A stretch of DNA of 64,000 nt from Salinibius halmophilus (GCF_003577475.1 NZ_QPEP01000013.1:1-64000), one strand, 5' to 3'. Counted from the stretch's first letter, positions 8,604 to 17,422 are shown. Numbers and translations: made by a program. Notes: generated by a model from the letters alone, not told the origin.

Positions 8604-8845
8604 CAGTAGATAATTACCTAGCCCTATTTCCAGCCTTTGTTAACCTAGCCAGCATAACCATCACCAATGTTATTGGCATTATGATTTGTGCCACCCTTGC
8701 ATTCGGTTCAGTTAATCTAGGTTATTCACTATTAGCAGGAGCGATGGCAAAACAAGTAAAACAGCAACGCACGTTTAGCAAGCTTCAAAAACTGGCTGGC
8801 GCAGTAATGGCCGCCACCGGCGCATCCGTTGCCCTGCGCGCCTAG
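8600..8845 (+). pseudogene. LysE/RhtB-family exporter, C-terminal remnant
   Basis: The 81-residue frame (YLALFPAFVN ... LGYSLLAGAM ... LQKLAGAVMAATGASVALRA) matches the last 40% of LysE-type amino-acid exporters: the PKA..FFLAF.PQFV region, one long membrane helix, and the ending in G....GlgvrLA. About 130 N-terminal residues are missing. Together with the LysR remnant at 6981-7223 it suggests an ancestral regulator-exporter pair broken by insertion and deletion. It could be translated by coupling to the upstream stop but would not form a full transporter. Confidence 0.65.
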
Positions 8846-8881
8846 GCGTTGTGAGTTTTTGTGTGTAAAGTAGTGTAATAA

Positions 8882-9022
8882 GCGGCGTTAAAGTACGCAC
8901 GGTTTTGCCACAGTTTGTTCGTGATGGATTTCGGCAATATGTATCAGGTTTCGACTAAGGCATCACGCATATTAGTGTGCAGTGCAAAACCGTGCATGCA
9001 CTATATATAAACAGTTATATGC
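8882..9022. other. Left cassette boundary with inverted repeat
   Basis: GCGGCGTTAAA at 8882-8892 matches the right core of the 10937-10977 site, and GTTATATGC at 9014-9022 lies just before the first cassette gene's ribosome-binding site. Between them GCACGGTTTTGC (8897-8908) and GCAAAACCGTGC (8984-8995) are perfect inverted repeats 75 nt apart. These could be an attI-like or damaged attC boundary. No coding frame is evident. Confidence 0.45.
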
Positions 9023-9035
9023 AAAAGGAGCAAAC

Positions 9036-9395
9036 TTGCTAGTTTGGGATGAAACGGATGTTTTAAGCGTATTAGAAGTAATACCTGAAGTAGTGTCAGA
9101 CGGTATATGGCATCAATACGTAGTAGAGAAAGAAGGCATCCAACTTAAGGTTATTATCTACCAATACGACGGTGATGTTCGGATCGAGTTAACCAATATC
9201 TCAAGTGGCAGTAGTTTGTTCTCCATGCAACTAATCGATTGCCAAGGTGTTCGTCGTACATTTGATAAAACAGGGGAATTCTTAGAGTTTGCGCCATCTA
9301 AATATTTTGGCTCGCGCTACGATGGAGAGCAATCCATACCATTTGGTGTTAGGGTTCGTGTCAAACCAAATATCAATGTAGTGCTCTATGGATAA
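9036..9395 (+). CDS. Cassette-borne hypothetical protein
   Basis: The proposed start is TTG at 9036, preceded by AAAAGGAG at 5 nt spacing, giving 119 residues beginning LVWDETDVLSVLEVIPE. An upstream in-frame ATG would lie inside the core site. The product is acidic and mostly beta-strand in character (YVVEKEGIQLKVIIYQYDGD; FGVRVRVKPNINVVLY), with no signal peptide or membrane helix. I do not recognise a family. The stop is 1 nt before the following attC site, as expected for a cassette gene. Confidence 0.65.
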   Translation: MLVWDETDVLSVLEVIPEVVSDGIWHQYVVEKEGIQLKVIIYQYDGDVRIELTNISSGSSLFSMQLIDCQGVRRTFDKTGEFLEFAPSKYFGSRYDGEQSIPFGVRVRVKPNINVVLYG

Positions 9396-9396
9396 A

Positions 9397-9476
9397 GCAT
9401 ATAACCAGGCCAGCCAGCCTCGCTCACTGCGTTCGCTGGACCTCGTTTCACTCGGCCGCTGCTGGCGGCGTTATGT
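9397..9476 (+). other. attC recombination site
   Basis: The left core GCATATAAC (9397-9405) is mirrored by GTTATGT (9470-9476). The stem GCCAGC (9409-9414), one extra C (9415), then AGC pairs with GCTGCTGGC (9458-9466). An extrahelical base on one arm is a hallmark of attC sites and sets strand choice. Confidence 0.75.
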
Positions 9477-9513
9477 ACCATGAATAAGATACAGATATCA
9501 AGAGGAATAAGAA

Positions 9514-9786
9514 GTGGAAATTGAACTATCTATCACTTGGATTCACTTCATTGCTGTAATAGGCGCAGTAGCAGCAATGCTATATGGGCTAAATATCATT
9601 TACAAAAGAATTAAAGCTAAAGACCAAGGGTTCGGCCCAAATACGTTAAAAGCAATTGGGGTAGTTCTTTTTATTCCAACAATTTTAATTATGGCTATTT
9701 TAACTCAGTTTCAGGCTGAGACACTTGCAGCTCTTTTAGGAACTGTTGCGGGTTATGTGTTATCAAATAGCAAGCCGGAAGAATAA
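9514..9786 (+). CDS. Cassette-borne small membrane protein
   Basis: This 90-residue protein starts at GTG 9514, with AGAGG 8 nt upstream. It has hydrophobic segments near residues 9-28, 46-64 and 67-84 and a charged loop (YKRIKAKDQG) between the first two. The C terminus is polar (SNSKPEE). It is predicted to lie in the inner membrane. Function is unknown; small membrane proteins are common integron cargo and some act in stress or phage defence, but nothing here shows that. Confidence 0.65.
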   Translation: MEIELSITWIHFIAVIGAVAAMLYGLNIIYKRIKAKDQGFGPNTLKAIGVVLFIPTILIMAILTQFQAETLAALLGTVAGYVLSNSKPEE

Positions 9787-9788
9787 AT

Positions 9789-9902
9789 GCATAACAAGTT
9801 TGTCCATTTGACGTTTTGGTCTACGCTCCGCTTTGGGGTGGCTACGCCACTTTACCCTAAAACTCCACTACAACCAAAACGTAAATGACAAAGGCGTTAT
9901 GC
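9789..9902 (+). other. attC recombination site (long, Vibrio-like)
   Basis: Cores GCATAAC (9789-9795) and GTTATGC (9896-9902) are perfect complements. TTTGTC-C-ATTT-GACGTTTTGG on the left pairs with CCAAAACGT-AAATGACAAA on the right, leaving an unpaired C. The 114 nt length resembles the long repeats of Vibrio-type chromosomal integrons. Confidence 0.85.
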
Positions 9903-9910
9903 AGGCTGAG

Positions 9911-10942
9911 ATGAGCATGGATTCTACACCTCAATATACAGGAAAGCCGACACTATACCTAGATCAAAACATACTCGATCTCTTCGTTAAAAATGGAGTG
10001 GGTAGTTTTGGGCGAGAACTTATGGACAAGTTCCAGATTGTTTATTCTGATGAAACTCTCAAAGAGATAAGACGATCTGCTGGATATGAAAATGACTTTC
10101 TAAATGTTCTAAATGACCTTGATTCTTATCATTTAAAGATGGTTATTGATCAGCCTGGCTTCATTGTAACTGACAAAGCGACCATTACTAGCAGGGACGT
10201 ATTTGAAGCATTCGAAGAACACTGTCGCAATGATAATGAATATGGAAGCATTGAAAATTCAATGCACCAGTGGCTGTTTAAGTTCTCTGGCGGAAGATCG
10301 GGTGATAGCATTTCTGATATTCACCAGGAACAGTTATTTGCTTTTGCGCAGCTTATGGGTGGCATGCTCGAAAACGCTGATGAACTTCCTCTCGACATGC
10401 GGGCGCAGATAAAAGAGTATTCCGAGCTAATGATGGAGCAATATAAATCTACGCTTCATGAGTTTGAAAATACGATGTCAAAGGACATTCCTGATACGAA
10501 GGAGTGGAATGGAATAAAGTCCTACAGAGAGTCAGTGGGTATAGGCCCAATGGAATTAAATAACCTAGAGCCACCGAATGTAATAGAAAAAATATGGGAT
10601 ACTTTCAAAGTTAAGCTTCCCAAAAACGACCACGTCAACAGCTTAGAAGACTTTTTCCAGATCCGCATAAACCCTATCTACCCTGACAGACCTTACCATC
10701 TACACCAGAAGGTAACCGGCATGTATAACATGCTTAACACTCTTGGCTACTTTCCCGATTCCAAATTACATAAGGAAAGACGATTTATTGCCGCAATGAG
10801 TGATAATAGTCACGCATCAATGGCCTCGTTCTGCAATTTATTATTGTCAAGAGATGAGAACTTTGTAAAAAAGGTACGGGCGGTTTATGAGTATCTTGGA
10901 GTGCAAACAGAAGTAAGGCTGGTTACGGTAAGCAATCCATAA
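9911..10942 (+). CDS. Cassette-borne PIN-like domain protein
   Basis: The ATG at 9911 gives 343 residues; in-frame ATGs at 9899 (inside the attC core) and 9917 are alternatives. Near the N terminus TLYLDQNILDLF supplies a first conserved Asp, followed by SDETLKEIRR with the expected Glu. Near the C terminus AAMSDNSHASMA and LLSRDENFVKKVRAVYEYLG give the later acidic residues and the final beta-alpha unit of PIN-type ribonuclease folds. A central helical region of about 200 residues separates the two halves. A nuclease role is inferred. The stop lies inside the next attC core. No antitoxin partner is seen. Confidence 0.6.
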   Translation: MSMDSTPQYTGKPTLYLDQNILDLFVKNGVGSFGRELMDKFQIVYSDETLKEIRRSAGYENDFLNVLNDLDSYHLKMVIDQPGFIVTDKATITSRDVFEAFEEHCRNDNEYGSIENSMHQWLFKFSGGRSGDSISDIHQEQLFAFAQLMGGMLENADELPLDMRAQIKEYSELMMEQYKSTLHEFENTMSKDIPDTKEWNGIKSYRESVGIGPMELNNLEPPNVIEKIWDTFKVKLPKNDHVNSLEDFFQIRINPIYPDRPYHLHQKVTGMYNMLNTLGYFPDSKLHKERRFIAAMSDNSHASMASFCNLLLSRDENFVKKVRAVYEYLGVQTEVRLVTVSNP

Positions 10943-10977
10943 CAAGACGCTGCAGCCGTCTGAGCGCGGCGTTAAAA
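10937..10977 (+). other. attC recombination site (short)
   Basis: CCATAAC (10937-10943) and GTTAAAA (10971-10977) form the outer cores; CGCT (10948-10951) pairs with AGCG (10963-10966). The site is shorter than typical 57-60 nt attC sites. The stop codon of the PIN-like gene is embedded in the left core. Confidence 0.6.
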
Positions 10978-11002
10978 GTTCATTAAATCCACTGACTGGA
11001 GT

Positions 11003-11180
11003 ATGGCTAAACCTAAGTATAGGTTAGTCTTGCTTGGCAATTTTTCTATCTATTGTGTTTTGAAAGCTAGCCAATGCTGATCCCGGCGGGGTTGAGTGGA
11101 GTCCGATTGACGAGTATCCCGCTATTTTTGCGTTAGTTCCAATTGGGTGGTTTCTTTCAATGGTTGCTGGGGCAGTATAA
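11003..11180 (+). other. Possible frame-shifted small ORF after the last attC
   Basis: An ATG at 11003 opens a 25-codon frame (MAKPKYRLVLLGNF...) ending at 11080. A second frame then runs to 11180 with a hydrophobic end (ALVPIGWFLSMVAGAV). A single frameshift would join them into a roughly 58-residue membrane peptide. It may be a decayed cassette, or chance. Confidence 0.22.
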
Positions 11181-11183
11181 TCA

Positions 11184-11675
11184 ATGAAATTTCAAAGAGA
11201 CAGGCTAAACGTTGGCGTGCTAACAAGGCTTGCGACGAGCCTTTATAAAGCGCTGGTGTTTAAAATATCTGGCCAACAAGAGAAGTTAGCATGGCAAAAA
11301 ATACTTGTTGCTGATGGTCTTCGAATCATTGGCTGTTGTCGCTTAGCTTCTCGGCTGGCCTTATCGGTGCACGTAGCAGCCACAACTGATAAACACAGGT
11401 TTTGGTCAACTCATGCTGCTGGGGTAGCTTTGCATTATGCAGGTGACTTGCGCGGTGCTGAGAGGGCATTTTTTCAAAGCCAAGGTTACGCAAATGCCTT
11501 GCAGTTAAGTTTTAGTCTACAGCACTTGGGGAAGCTAAATGTTGAGCTTGGCCGCTATGAGCTAGCGGAGCAGCAGCTCAAAGAAGCTTTGGATATTCGA
11601 CATAAACTAAATAAAACTGATTTGGCGAGCTCAACTGAGCGAGCGTTACAAGGGCTGAGAGCCCTTCGTGCATAG
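11184..11675 (+). CDS. TPR-like hypothetical protein
   Basis: The 163-residue protein is helical throughout. Residues from about 90 to the end (AGDLRGAERAFFQSQGYANAL, then LGKLNVELGRYELAEQQLKEAL) carry the spacing of tetratricopeptide repeats: small residues at turn positions and A..L.EAL endings. The N-terminal part is basic (MKFQRDRLNVGVLTR). No signal peptide or membrane segment is present. TPR units bind other proteins; the partner is unknown. It lies just beyond the cassette array with no attC site after it, so it is probably resident. Confidence 0.55.
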   Translation: MKFQRDRLNVGVLTRLATSLYKALVFKISGQQEKLAWQKILVADGLRIIGCCRLASRLALSVHVAATTDKHRFWSTHAAGVALHYAGDLRGAERAFFQSQGYANALQLSFSLQHLGKLNVELGRYELAEQQLKEALDIRHKLNKTDLASSTERALQGLRALRA

Positions 11676-11876
11676 TATTCGAGCCATGGAAGAGTGGCGA
11701 ACAGTTCAGGTGTTGCTGGTGCGTTAGGTTAGTAGTTCGTGCTGTTTCTTTGAGTATATATAAAAACGCTATTAACGCCGGTTCATAGTGCACAGCAGTC
11801 CACGTTTTGTTATGTTTGTGCAATCAACAGACCATCAATTGAGCCCACTCATTACGGGCAATTAAGAGAGCAAGGA

Positions 11877-12797
11877 ATGAAAAATTTAGTTACCGCTGCG
11901 ACGTTTGCATTTTTATTGGTTGGGTGCAGCGATACAGGCGATCAGACCATGTCAGTTGGTCAAGGCGGGGCTAATGCAGGTGCCCAGCCAGTATTACAAC
12001 CTAAAACAGGGAAGATTATTGAGCTGCCACTTACGGCAACGCCAGATTGCCATTTCACTGTGCTTAGCAGCACTGGTTCGGATAAGTTTGGACCATATTT
12101 GTCGCTATCTAGCGATCAGTGCGGTGTCGCTAGAACAGTGCCACGCAAGGTTAAAGTGGTGCCAACCAAAGTTGAAGGTGATTTGAGTGGCTTAGAAATA
12201 ACACGCGCTTACATTTCAGAAACCAGTACTTATTCAACTTATTTGTTTGTAGAGGCTTCTAATAATACTGGTGACGTGTATTGTAATGAGCTTAATTATC
12301 AGCTTTCAACTGATGATGATAAATATCACTATGGTTTAAATACGCTTAATAATTCATTCGAGTTTTTATCTGAGTATCATCTTTGCGTATCAGCTAACGA
12401 ATCTGTTGTTTTTTATAGCAGTATATGGCGATCTGATATAGAGAGTATAGATGGTATTACTCTGACTGTGTATCCTGTTTGGAATGATATTGTTTATTCT
12501 CCAAGCCCCCGTGCACTCCAAAGTATCGAAAGGATATCAGATACCCAAGCAGTCGTTCGATATAGTATTAATCCAGCCAATGTCGTACAGGGCTGGAACC
12601 CTAAAGCCTTGATTCAAGACGCAAGTGGATACTTTGTTGAGGTTGCTGACATAACAACCGATAGGGTCATTGCGTACTCGAATGCGAATGCGGCTTACGA
12701 GGCCAATGCAACTGAGTTGTTTAACGTGCTGCAGCCAAAGGACAAGATATACTTTGACCCAGATTTCTTGCCGGTTCGGTTCGATCCGCTTCAGTAG
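11877..12797 (+). CDS. Hypothetical lipoprotein
   Basis: The 306-residue protein starts after GCAAGGA. Its signal peptide ends in a lipobox-like LLVGC (Cys17). The mature part has Cys residues that could pair and many beta-strand stretches. I recognise no domain. It is an anchored envelope protein by prediction, standing alone between the TPR gene and the convergent anchor-I gene. Confidence 0.6.
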   Translation: MKNLVTAATFAFLLVGCSDTGDQTMSVGQGGANAGAQPVLQPKTGKIIELPLTATPDCHFTVLSSTGSDKFGPYLSLSSDQCGVARTVPRKVKVVPTKVEGDLSGLEITRAYISETSTYSTYLFVEASNNTGDVYCNELNYQLSTDDDKYHYGLNTLNNSFEFLSEYHLCVSANESVVFYSSIWRSDIESIDGITLTVYPVWNDIVYSPSPRALQSIERISDTQAVVRYSINPANVVQGWNPKALIQDASGYFVEVADITTDRVIAYSNANAAYEANATELFNVLQPKDKIYFDPDFLPVRFDPLQ

Positions 12798-12985
12798 AAA
12801 AGTTTGGCCCTCAGCGCGACATTGAAAAAGAAATATTCGTGCACGTATTGTGAAGAAAGTAATGCTGTTGCCACAATGTGCTGTCGGCGGCAGTATATGG
12901 GTAATCCATTTGAGCCACCTGCTTTCTACCATGAGCACGTCAAGCAGCGGTACGAAATGCAGCGCTAGGGTAGCGCTTTTAGAGA

Positions 12986-13012
12986 GTAAAAAGGGCGGCA
13001 AGAATGCCGCCC
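12986..13012 (-). terminator. Terminator of the choice-of-anchor-I gene
   Basis: Read on the minus strand, GGGCGGCA (from 13012) pairs with TGCCGCCC and is followed by TTTTTAC. It lies 44 nt beyond the stop codon. Confidence 0.8.
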
Positions 13013-13055
13013 TCGGTGTGTTTATGGCAGTGCCTATCACACTGCAGGGACCAGC

Positions 13056-14789
13056 TTATTTAAATTCCCAAACACTTACCGTGCCACTGATTTCGTTGCC
13101 GATAATTAGCAGTGGCTGCCCTGTTGCACTGTCTTTTGCATCTACGAACTTCATGCCTTCTGGTGCCATATCACCAGTGATGTCGGCACCTTCAACCAAA
13201 CCACGGTTATTTAGGTAGTCGACAAATTCAGGCGCTTGTGGGTTGCTGATGTCGTAAACGAAGATGGTACCCATACGTTCCATACCAACAAATGCATAGG
13301 TGCGGCCGTTAATGGTGCCAAGAGTAAGGGCCTCTGGCTCTGGGCCTTTATTGGCTGAGCGCGCATCACCCTCGTTGGCGTCTTCGTCGTTGTTAAAGGC
13401 ATCGCCATGTTTTTCAGCGGTGATCTTTTCTAGGTCATCACCAGAGTCGAACACAAGTTCGCCATTGGCATTAAAGATGGAGAATGAACGGGCGCCATAA
13501 GCAAATAGCTGCTCGTACATGCCATCGCCATCGTTATCGCCACGCAGTTTGCTCACAAGTAGTTTATTTAATGTGCCATTACCTGCGGCAGCGGCTGCTA
13601 GGTCGGCATCTTCAATCTTGTCGGCAATCGCGCTGGCTTTGGTTTCGTCGATAAACGCTAGGCAGCCGTCATCTTCGTCGTAGTCAATACCACCTAAGGC
13701 TTCGCAGGCTTCAGCGCTGTCGGCATCAAAGAAGTACTCGCGCGAGTCGCCTTCGTTAGCGGTTACCACATAGGTTTGGCCATCTACTTCGTAGGCAGCA
13801 ATCGAGTCTGGTTGGTACATACCAACCAGGTTGCTGTAGCGCTCAAAGCCAACTTTGCCATCTTCAAAGGTGTCGATGTCGTACATGGACCAATCTTTTA
13901 AACCCAAGCCAACTACTTCAACACTGTTGTCGGTTAAATCAACAATCGCGAAGCCGTTGTTTTCTTGCAGTGCTACCCAGGCTTTGTTGCCATGCGTGGT
14001 AACGTATTCAGGCTCTAGGTCTTGCGCAACGGTGCTTGGCATCACCTGCTTGCCATTGATAACGCGCTCAGTTGGGCTTGCGAAGTACATGCCTTGCGCT
14101 TCAAGCTCTGCTTGCATGCCGTTGTAGGCACGAAAATCGATCTGTGTGCCCGTATCGGCCGGTACTCCGTCTACAATGTCGATGACTGTGATCGAACCTT
14201 CAGGGTCGAAGGTGTAATCATCGCTCGGCTTGCCTTCGTTAGCCACAATCGCTTTGGTGCCTTCGGCGTTAATGGCAACCATGTCTGGCAAATTGCCTGC
14301 TGCTACCGATTTAATGTATTCCGCGGCTAGTTTGCCGTCGGTTTCGGTTAAGCGATAAAACATTACAGCGCCGTTGTCGGCATGTTCGGCACCGGCCATG
14401 GCCACAGCCAGTAAATCGCCATTTACAGCAATCGAGTTGGCATCACTGAGGCTTGGGTTATCGGCTTGTAAGTCGATGGTTGCTTCAGAGGTTAGGTTGG
14501 CGTTGTTCACTACGCCTTCACTGTCGGCAACTAATGCATCGCGGTCAAAACCGGCCGTTGGAATAATCTCCACAAGCGGTTTGTCACCAGAGCTGTTGAT
14601 CGCCAAGATGCGCTGGCTAGCTTTGTGATATTGCACAATTTCAGCGGCACCCTCGCTGGCACCGGCGCCAAGCGTTGCTCGGGCAACGAGCGTGCCGTCA
14701 ATGGACTTATCAGTTGAAGTGGTTTGGGTTGAGGCGCAGCCAGCTAAAATGGTTGCCCCCACTGCTAGCGCTAGAAGGTTCTTCTTCAT
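13056..14789 (-). CDS. Choice-of-anchor-I family lipoprotein
   Basis: The 577-residue protein starts at the ATG at 14789, after AAAGGG; the open frame reaches 14825. The signal ends in LAGC (Cys17). The mature part is a beta-propeller-like chain of repeats: SLSDANSIAVNGDLLAVAM, PDMVAINAEGTKAIVANEG, GSITVIDI, and near the end GPEPEALTLGTINGRTYAFVG. These are typical of the choice-of-anchor-I family, related to secreted alkaline-phosphatase-associated proteins. Many acidic DxDxDG-like loops (DNDGDGMYE) suggest calcium binding. Enzymatic activity is not established for the family. It is cell-envelope located. Confidence 0.85.
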   Translation of the reverse strand: MKKNLLALAVGATILAGCASTQTTSTDKSIDGTLVARATLGAGASEGAAEIVQYHKASQRILAINSSGDKPLVEIIPTAGFDRDALVADSEGVVNNANLTSEATIDLQADNPSLSDANSIAVNGDLLAVAMAGAEHADNGAVMFYRLTETDGKLAAEYIKSVAAGNLPDMVAINAEGTKAIVANEGKPSDDYTFDPEGSITVIDIVDGVPADTGTQIDFRAYNGMQAELEAQGMYFASPTERVINGKQVMPSTVAQDLEPEYVTTHGNKAWVALQENNGFAIVDLTDNSVEVVGLGLKDWSMYDIDTFEDGKVGFERYSNLVGMYQPDSIAAYEVDGQTYVVTANEGDSREYFFDADSAEACEALGGIDYDEDDGCLAFIDETKASAIADKIEDADLAAAAAGNGTLNKLLVSKLRGDNDGDGMYEQLFAYGARSFSIFNANGELVFDSGDDLEKITAEKHGDAFNNDEDANEGDARSANKGPEPEALTLGTINGRTYAFVGMERMGTIFVYDISNPQAPEFVDYLNNRGLVEGADITGDMAPEGMKFVDAKDSATGQPLLIIGNEISGTVSVWEFK

Positions 14790-15102
14790 GGTTTTTCCCT
14801 TTCTATTGTTATCGGTTAAATCCATTTCCTGTGTCGTGCTTTACAGCATGAAACAGAATGTAATAAAGCTGTAACAATTAAAAAAGCCCTAGCCAATATG
14901 GTATGCGCCTTTTTTAACATCCTTTGACTAGATGTTGTAATGGGAACGATTGCTTGGATTTAGTAGGTTTGTAAACCATGCCATAGTCATTTTTGTTGGC
15001 GCTTATTATGGTGTGTGTAGGCATGTGGCGCGAGCAATGTGCACAGTGTTTCAACCGAGGGGTATGTGTGTAAGGAGTCAGGTGCTCATTGAATGTTTTG
15101 GC

Positions 15103-15128
15103 TAGATTCCCGCCTTCGCGGGAATGAC
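15103..15128. repeat. REP-like palindrome
   Basis: TAGATTCCCGCC-TTC-GCGGGAATGAC is a member of the family seen at 1062, 56143 and 56400. The compensated T/A change in both arms keeps the stem paired. Confidence 0.75.
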
Positions 15129-15153
15129 TGGCATAGAGGGGGTATTTTTCATG

Positions 15154-15180
15154 TATTGCCCGGCATTAAGCCGGGCAATA
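15154..15180 (-). terminator. Stem-loop after metG
   Basis: An 11-bp perfect stem, TATTGCCCGGC with GCCGGGCAATA around a 5-nt loop, lies 10 nt beyond the metG stop. The U-tract is weak, so it may partly act as a 3'-end stabiliser. Confidence 0.6.
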
Positions 15181-15190
15181 AGGGCGATGG

Positions 15191-17230
15191 TTACGAAATA
15201 CGATCGCCTGGTTTTGCACCTTCTGGTGGCATCACCACCGAGATGTTTTTGTCATCGCCAGAAGCGAGAATCATGCCTTCGCTCATGCCAAATTTCATTT
15301 TACGCGGTGCAAGGTTAGCCACCAAAACCACGTTTTTGCCAAGCAAATCTTCTGGTTGGTAGCAGGCCTTGATGCCACTGAATACATGACGCTCGCCGAG
15401 TTCACCAACGTCTAGCGTTACAGAAAGTAGTTTATCGGCGCCTTCTACGTGATCGCATTTCACGACTTTGGCAACGCGCAGGTCGACTTTAACGAAGTCG
15501 TTGAAGTCGATGACGTCTGGGGTTTCAGGCGCTTGCTTTTCTTTTTTCGCCTTTTTCTTTGGCTTATCTGCTGGCTTTTCAGCCTCGGCTGGTTTATTAG
15601 CTTCGAGCATTTTGGCAACGGCTTTGCCGTCTACACGCTGCATAAGCGGTTCAAACTTGCCTAGCTGGTGGTCTAGTAGTGGCTGCTCAATGCTGCCCCA
15701 GTTTAGGTCTGCTACATTTAGGAAACTTTGTGCCTTGGCCGCCATGTTTGGCAGTACCGGTGTTAGCCATGTTAGCAATACCCGGAATAGGTTAATGCCT
15801 TGCGAGCACACGGCGACTACTTCGTCGCCTTTGCCTTCTTCTTTGGCTAGTTTCCATGGCGCTTGTGCTTGAATGTACTCGTTGGCACGATCTGCCAGCG
15901 CCATAACTTCGCGTACACCGGCCGAGAATTGGCGGGCTTCAAAGCGCTCGGCAATTTCTTCCGACTTAGCAACGAAGTCGGCATACATTTGAGGTTCTGG
16001 CAACTCGGCGGCGAGTTTGCCGTCGTTAAACTTGCCAATAAAACCTTGGCAGCGGCTAGCAATGTTAACCAGTTTGTTCACTACGTCGGTATTTACCCGC
16101 TGGACAAAGTCGTCGAAGTTAAGGTCCATATCGTCAACCTTGTCATTCAACTTAGCAGCGTAGTAGTAGCGCAAGTATTCTGGATCTAGGTGATCTAGGT
16201 AAGTGCGAGCGGTAATAAAGGTACCACGCGACTTCGACATTTTTTCACCGTTAATGGTGACATAGCCGTGTACGTTGACCGCATTAGGCTTGCGGAAGTC
16301 GGCGGCATCTAACATTGCCGGCCAGAATAGCGCATGGAAGTTAACGATATCTTTACCAATAAAGTGGTACAGCTCGGTGGTAGAGCCTTTTTTCCAGTAG
16401 TGGTCGAAATCTAGATCGGCACGGCGCTCACATAGGTTTTTGAAGCTGCTCATGTAGCCGATTGGGGCATCTAGCCAAACGTAGAAGTATTTGCCAGGCG
16501 CATCAGGGATTTCGAAGCCAAAGTAGGGCGCATCACGTGAGATATCCCACTCTAGTAGTTCGCCATCCAGCCATTCGGCTAGTTTGTTGGCAACCTCTGG
16601 CTGCAGCGTGCCAGAGCGTGTCCACTCTTTTAGCATGCCTTGGAACTCTGGCAGTTTGAAGAAGAAGTGCTCAGATGACTTCTCAACTGGCTTAGCACCG
16701 GATACCACTGAATAGGCATCTTTCAAATCTAGTGGTGCATAGGTTGCCGAGCATACCTCGCAGTTGTCGCCGTATTGGTCTTCGGCGCCACATTCTGGGC
16801 AAGTACCTTTTACATAACGATCGGCTAGGAACATGCCTTTTTCCGGATCGTAGGCTTGCTTTACGTCGCGAGTAGCAATGAAACCGCCTTCTTTGCAGCG
16901 TTTGTATATTAGCTCGGCAAGCTCGCGGTTTTCATCTGAGTGCGTTGAGTAGTAGTTGTCGAACTTAATCAAGAAGTCTTGGAAGTCTTGATAGTGTTCG
17001 CCATGCACACGGTCAATCAACTGCTCTGGGGTAATGCCTTCTTTTTCGGCACGCAGGGTAATGGCGGTGCCGTGTGTGTCATCGGCGCAAACGTAAGTAC
17101 ACATATTGCCGCGAGCATTCTGAAAGCGAACCCACATATCAGTTTGTAGGTACTCTAGCAGGTGGCCTAGGTGAATATCACCATTGGCATAAGGCAGGGC
17201 GCTTGTCACAAGAATCTCGCGTTGGCTCAT
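15191..17230 (-). CDS. metG: Methionyl-tRNA synthetase
   Basis: The 679-residue protein, starting at the ATG at 17230, matches the E. coli-type long form of about 677. It loads tRNA-Met with methionine in the cytoplasm. Visible are the class I HIGH-like motif (NGDIHLGHL), the zinc-binding Cys pairs ([17 protein letters not shown]), and the KMSKS motif (GEKMSKSRG). A Lys/Ala-rich linker leads to the C-terminal tRNA-binding (OB-fold) domain ([14 protein letters not shown] ... ILASGDD). It is divergent from the chemoreceptor gene with a 192-nt gap that must contain both promoters. Confidence 0.97.
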   Translation of the reverse strand: MSQREILVTSALPYANGDIHLGHLLEYLQTDMWVRFQNARGNMCTYVCADDTHGTAITLRAEKEGITPEQLIDRVHGEHYQDFQDFLIKFDNYYSTHSDENRELAELIYKRCKEGGFIATRDVKQAYDPEKGMFLADRYVKGTCPECGAEDQYGDNCEVCSATYAPLDLKDAYSVVSGAKPVEKSSEHFFFKLPEFQGMLKEWTRSGTLQPEVANKLAEWLDGELLEWDISRDAPYFGFEIPDAPGKYFYVWLDAPIGYMSSFKNLCERRADLDFDHYWKKGSTTELYHFIGKDIVNFHALFWPAMLDAADFRKPNAVNVHGYVTINGEKMSKSRGTFITARTYLDHLDPEYLRYYYAAKLNDKVDDMDLNFDDFVQRVNTDVVNKLVNIASRCQGFIGKFNDGKLAAELPEPQMYADFVAKSEEIAERFEARQFSAGVREVMALADRANEYIQAQAPWKLAKEEGKGDEVVAVCSQGINLFRVLLTWLTPVLPNMAAKAQSFLNVADLNWGSIEQPLLDHQLGKFEPLMQRVDGKAVAKMLEANKPAEAEKPADKPKKKAKKEKQAPETPDVIDFNDFVKVDLRVAKVVKCDHVEGADKLLSVTLDVGELGERHVFSGIKACYQPEDLLGKNVVLVANLAPRKMKFGMSEGMILASGDDKNISVVMPPEGAKPGDRIS

Positions 17231-17422
17231 ACGTGTCTCGTTTTTTTTTGGTGGATGAAAAAAGGCGTAGTTTACCTGCTTGTGTTGTGGTTTGCGACCG
17301 GCAAGATACGAGTTTGCCTGCATTTCTGGTCTGCCGCTTTTACAGTGTTGGGCCCTCGTATGTCCACAAAACCAATACCTTTGCACTACGCTTAAATCAA
17401 TGGTTTTTATTTGGATGTTGGC

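Larger units (their letters stand above)
8882..10977 (+). mobile_element. Short integron gene-cassette array without visible integrase
   Basis: Three small genes in the same orientation are each separated by an attC-like imperfect inverted repeat. Each repeat begins with a TAAC-type core and ends with GTTATG or GTTAAA. No other promoters are evident between the genes, and their stops lie within or just before the cores, as in integron cassettes. No intI gene is in the window, so the array is either the distal part of an integron or an integrase-less cluster. The attC sites differ in length and sequence, which suits a collection of foreign cassettes rather than a homogeneous superintegron. Confidence 0.7.
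14790..15190. other. Intergenic region between anchor-I and metG
   Basis: This 400-base stretch contains the anchor-I promoter, a REP-like palindrome, and the metG terminator. ATGTAATAAAGCTGTAAC at 14858-14875 resembles a Pho box but points away from the anchor-I gene. No coding frame is convincing. Confidence 0.4.

Noticed and set aside
8882-10977. Complete integron
   Set aside because: No tyrosine recombinase of the IntI type is encoded anywhere in the window.
14858-14875. Pho-box-like sequence near the anchor-I gene
   Set aside because: It matches in 14 of 18 positions but points away from the anchor-I gene and towards the 3' end of metG, so a role is doubtful.
15468-15872. 134-codon ORF on the plus strand
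   Set aside because: It is antisense to metG, whose product is unmistakable.
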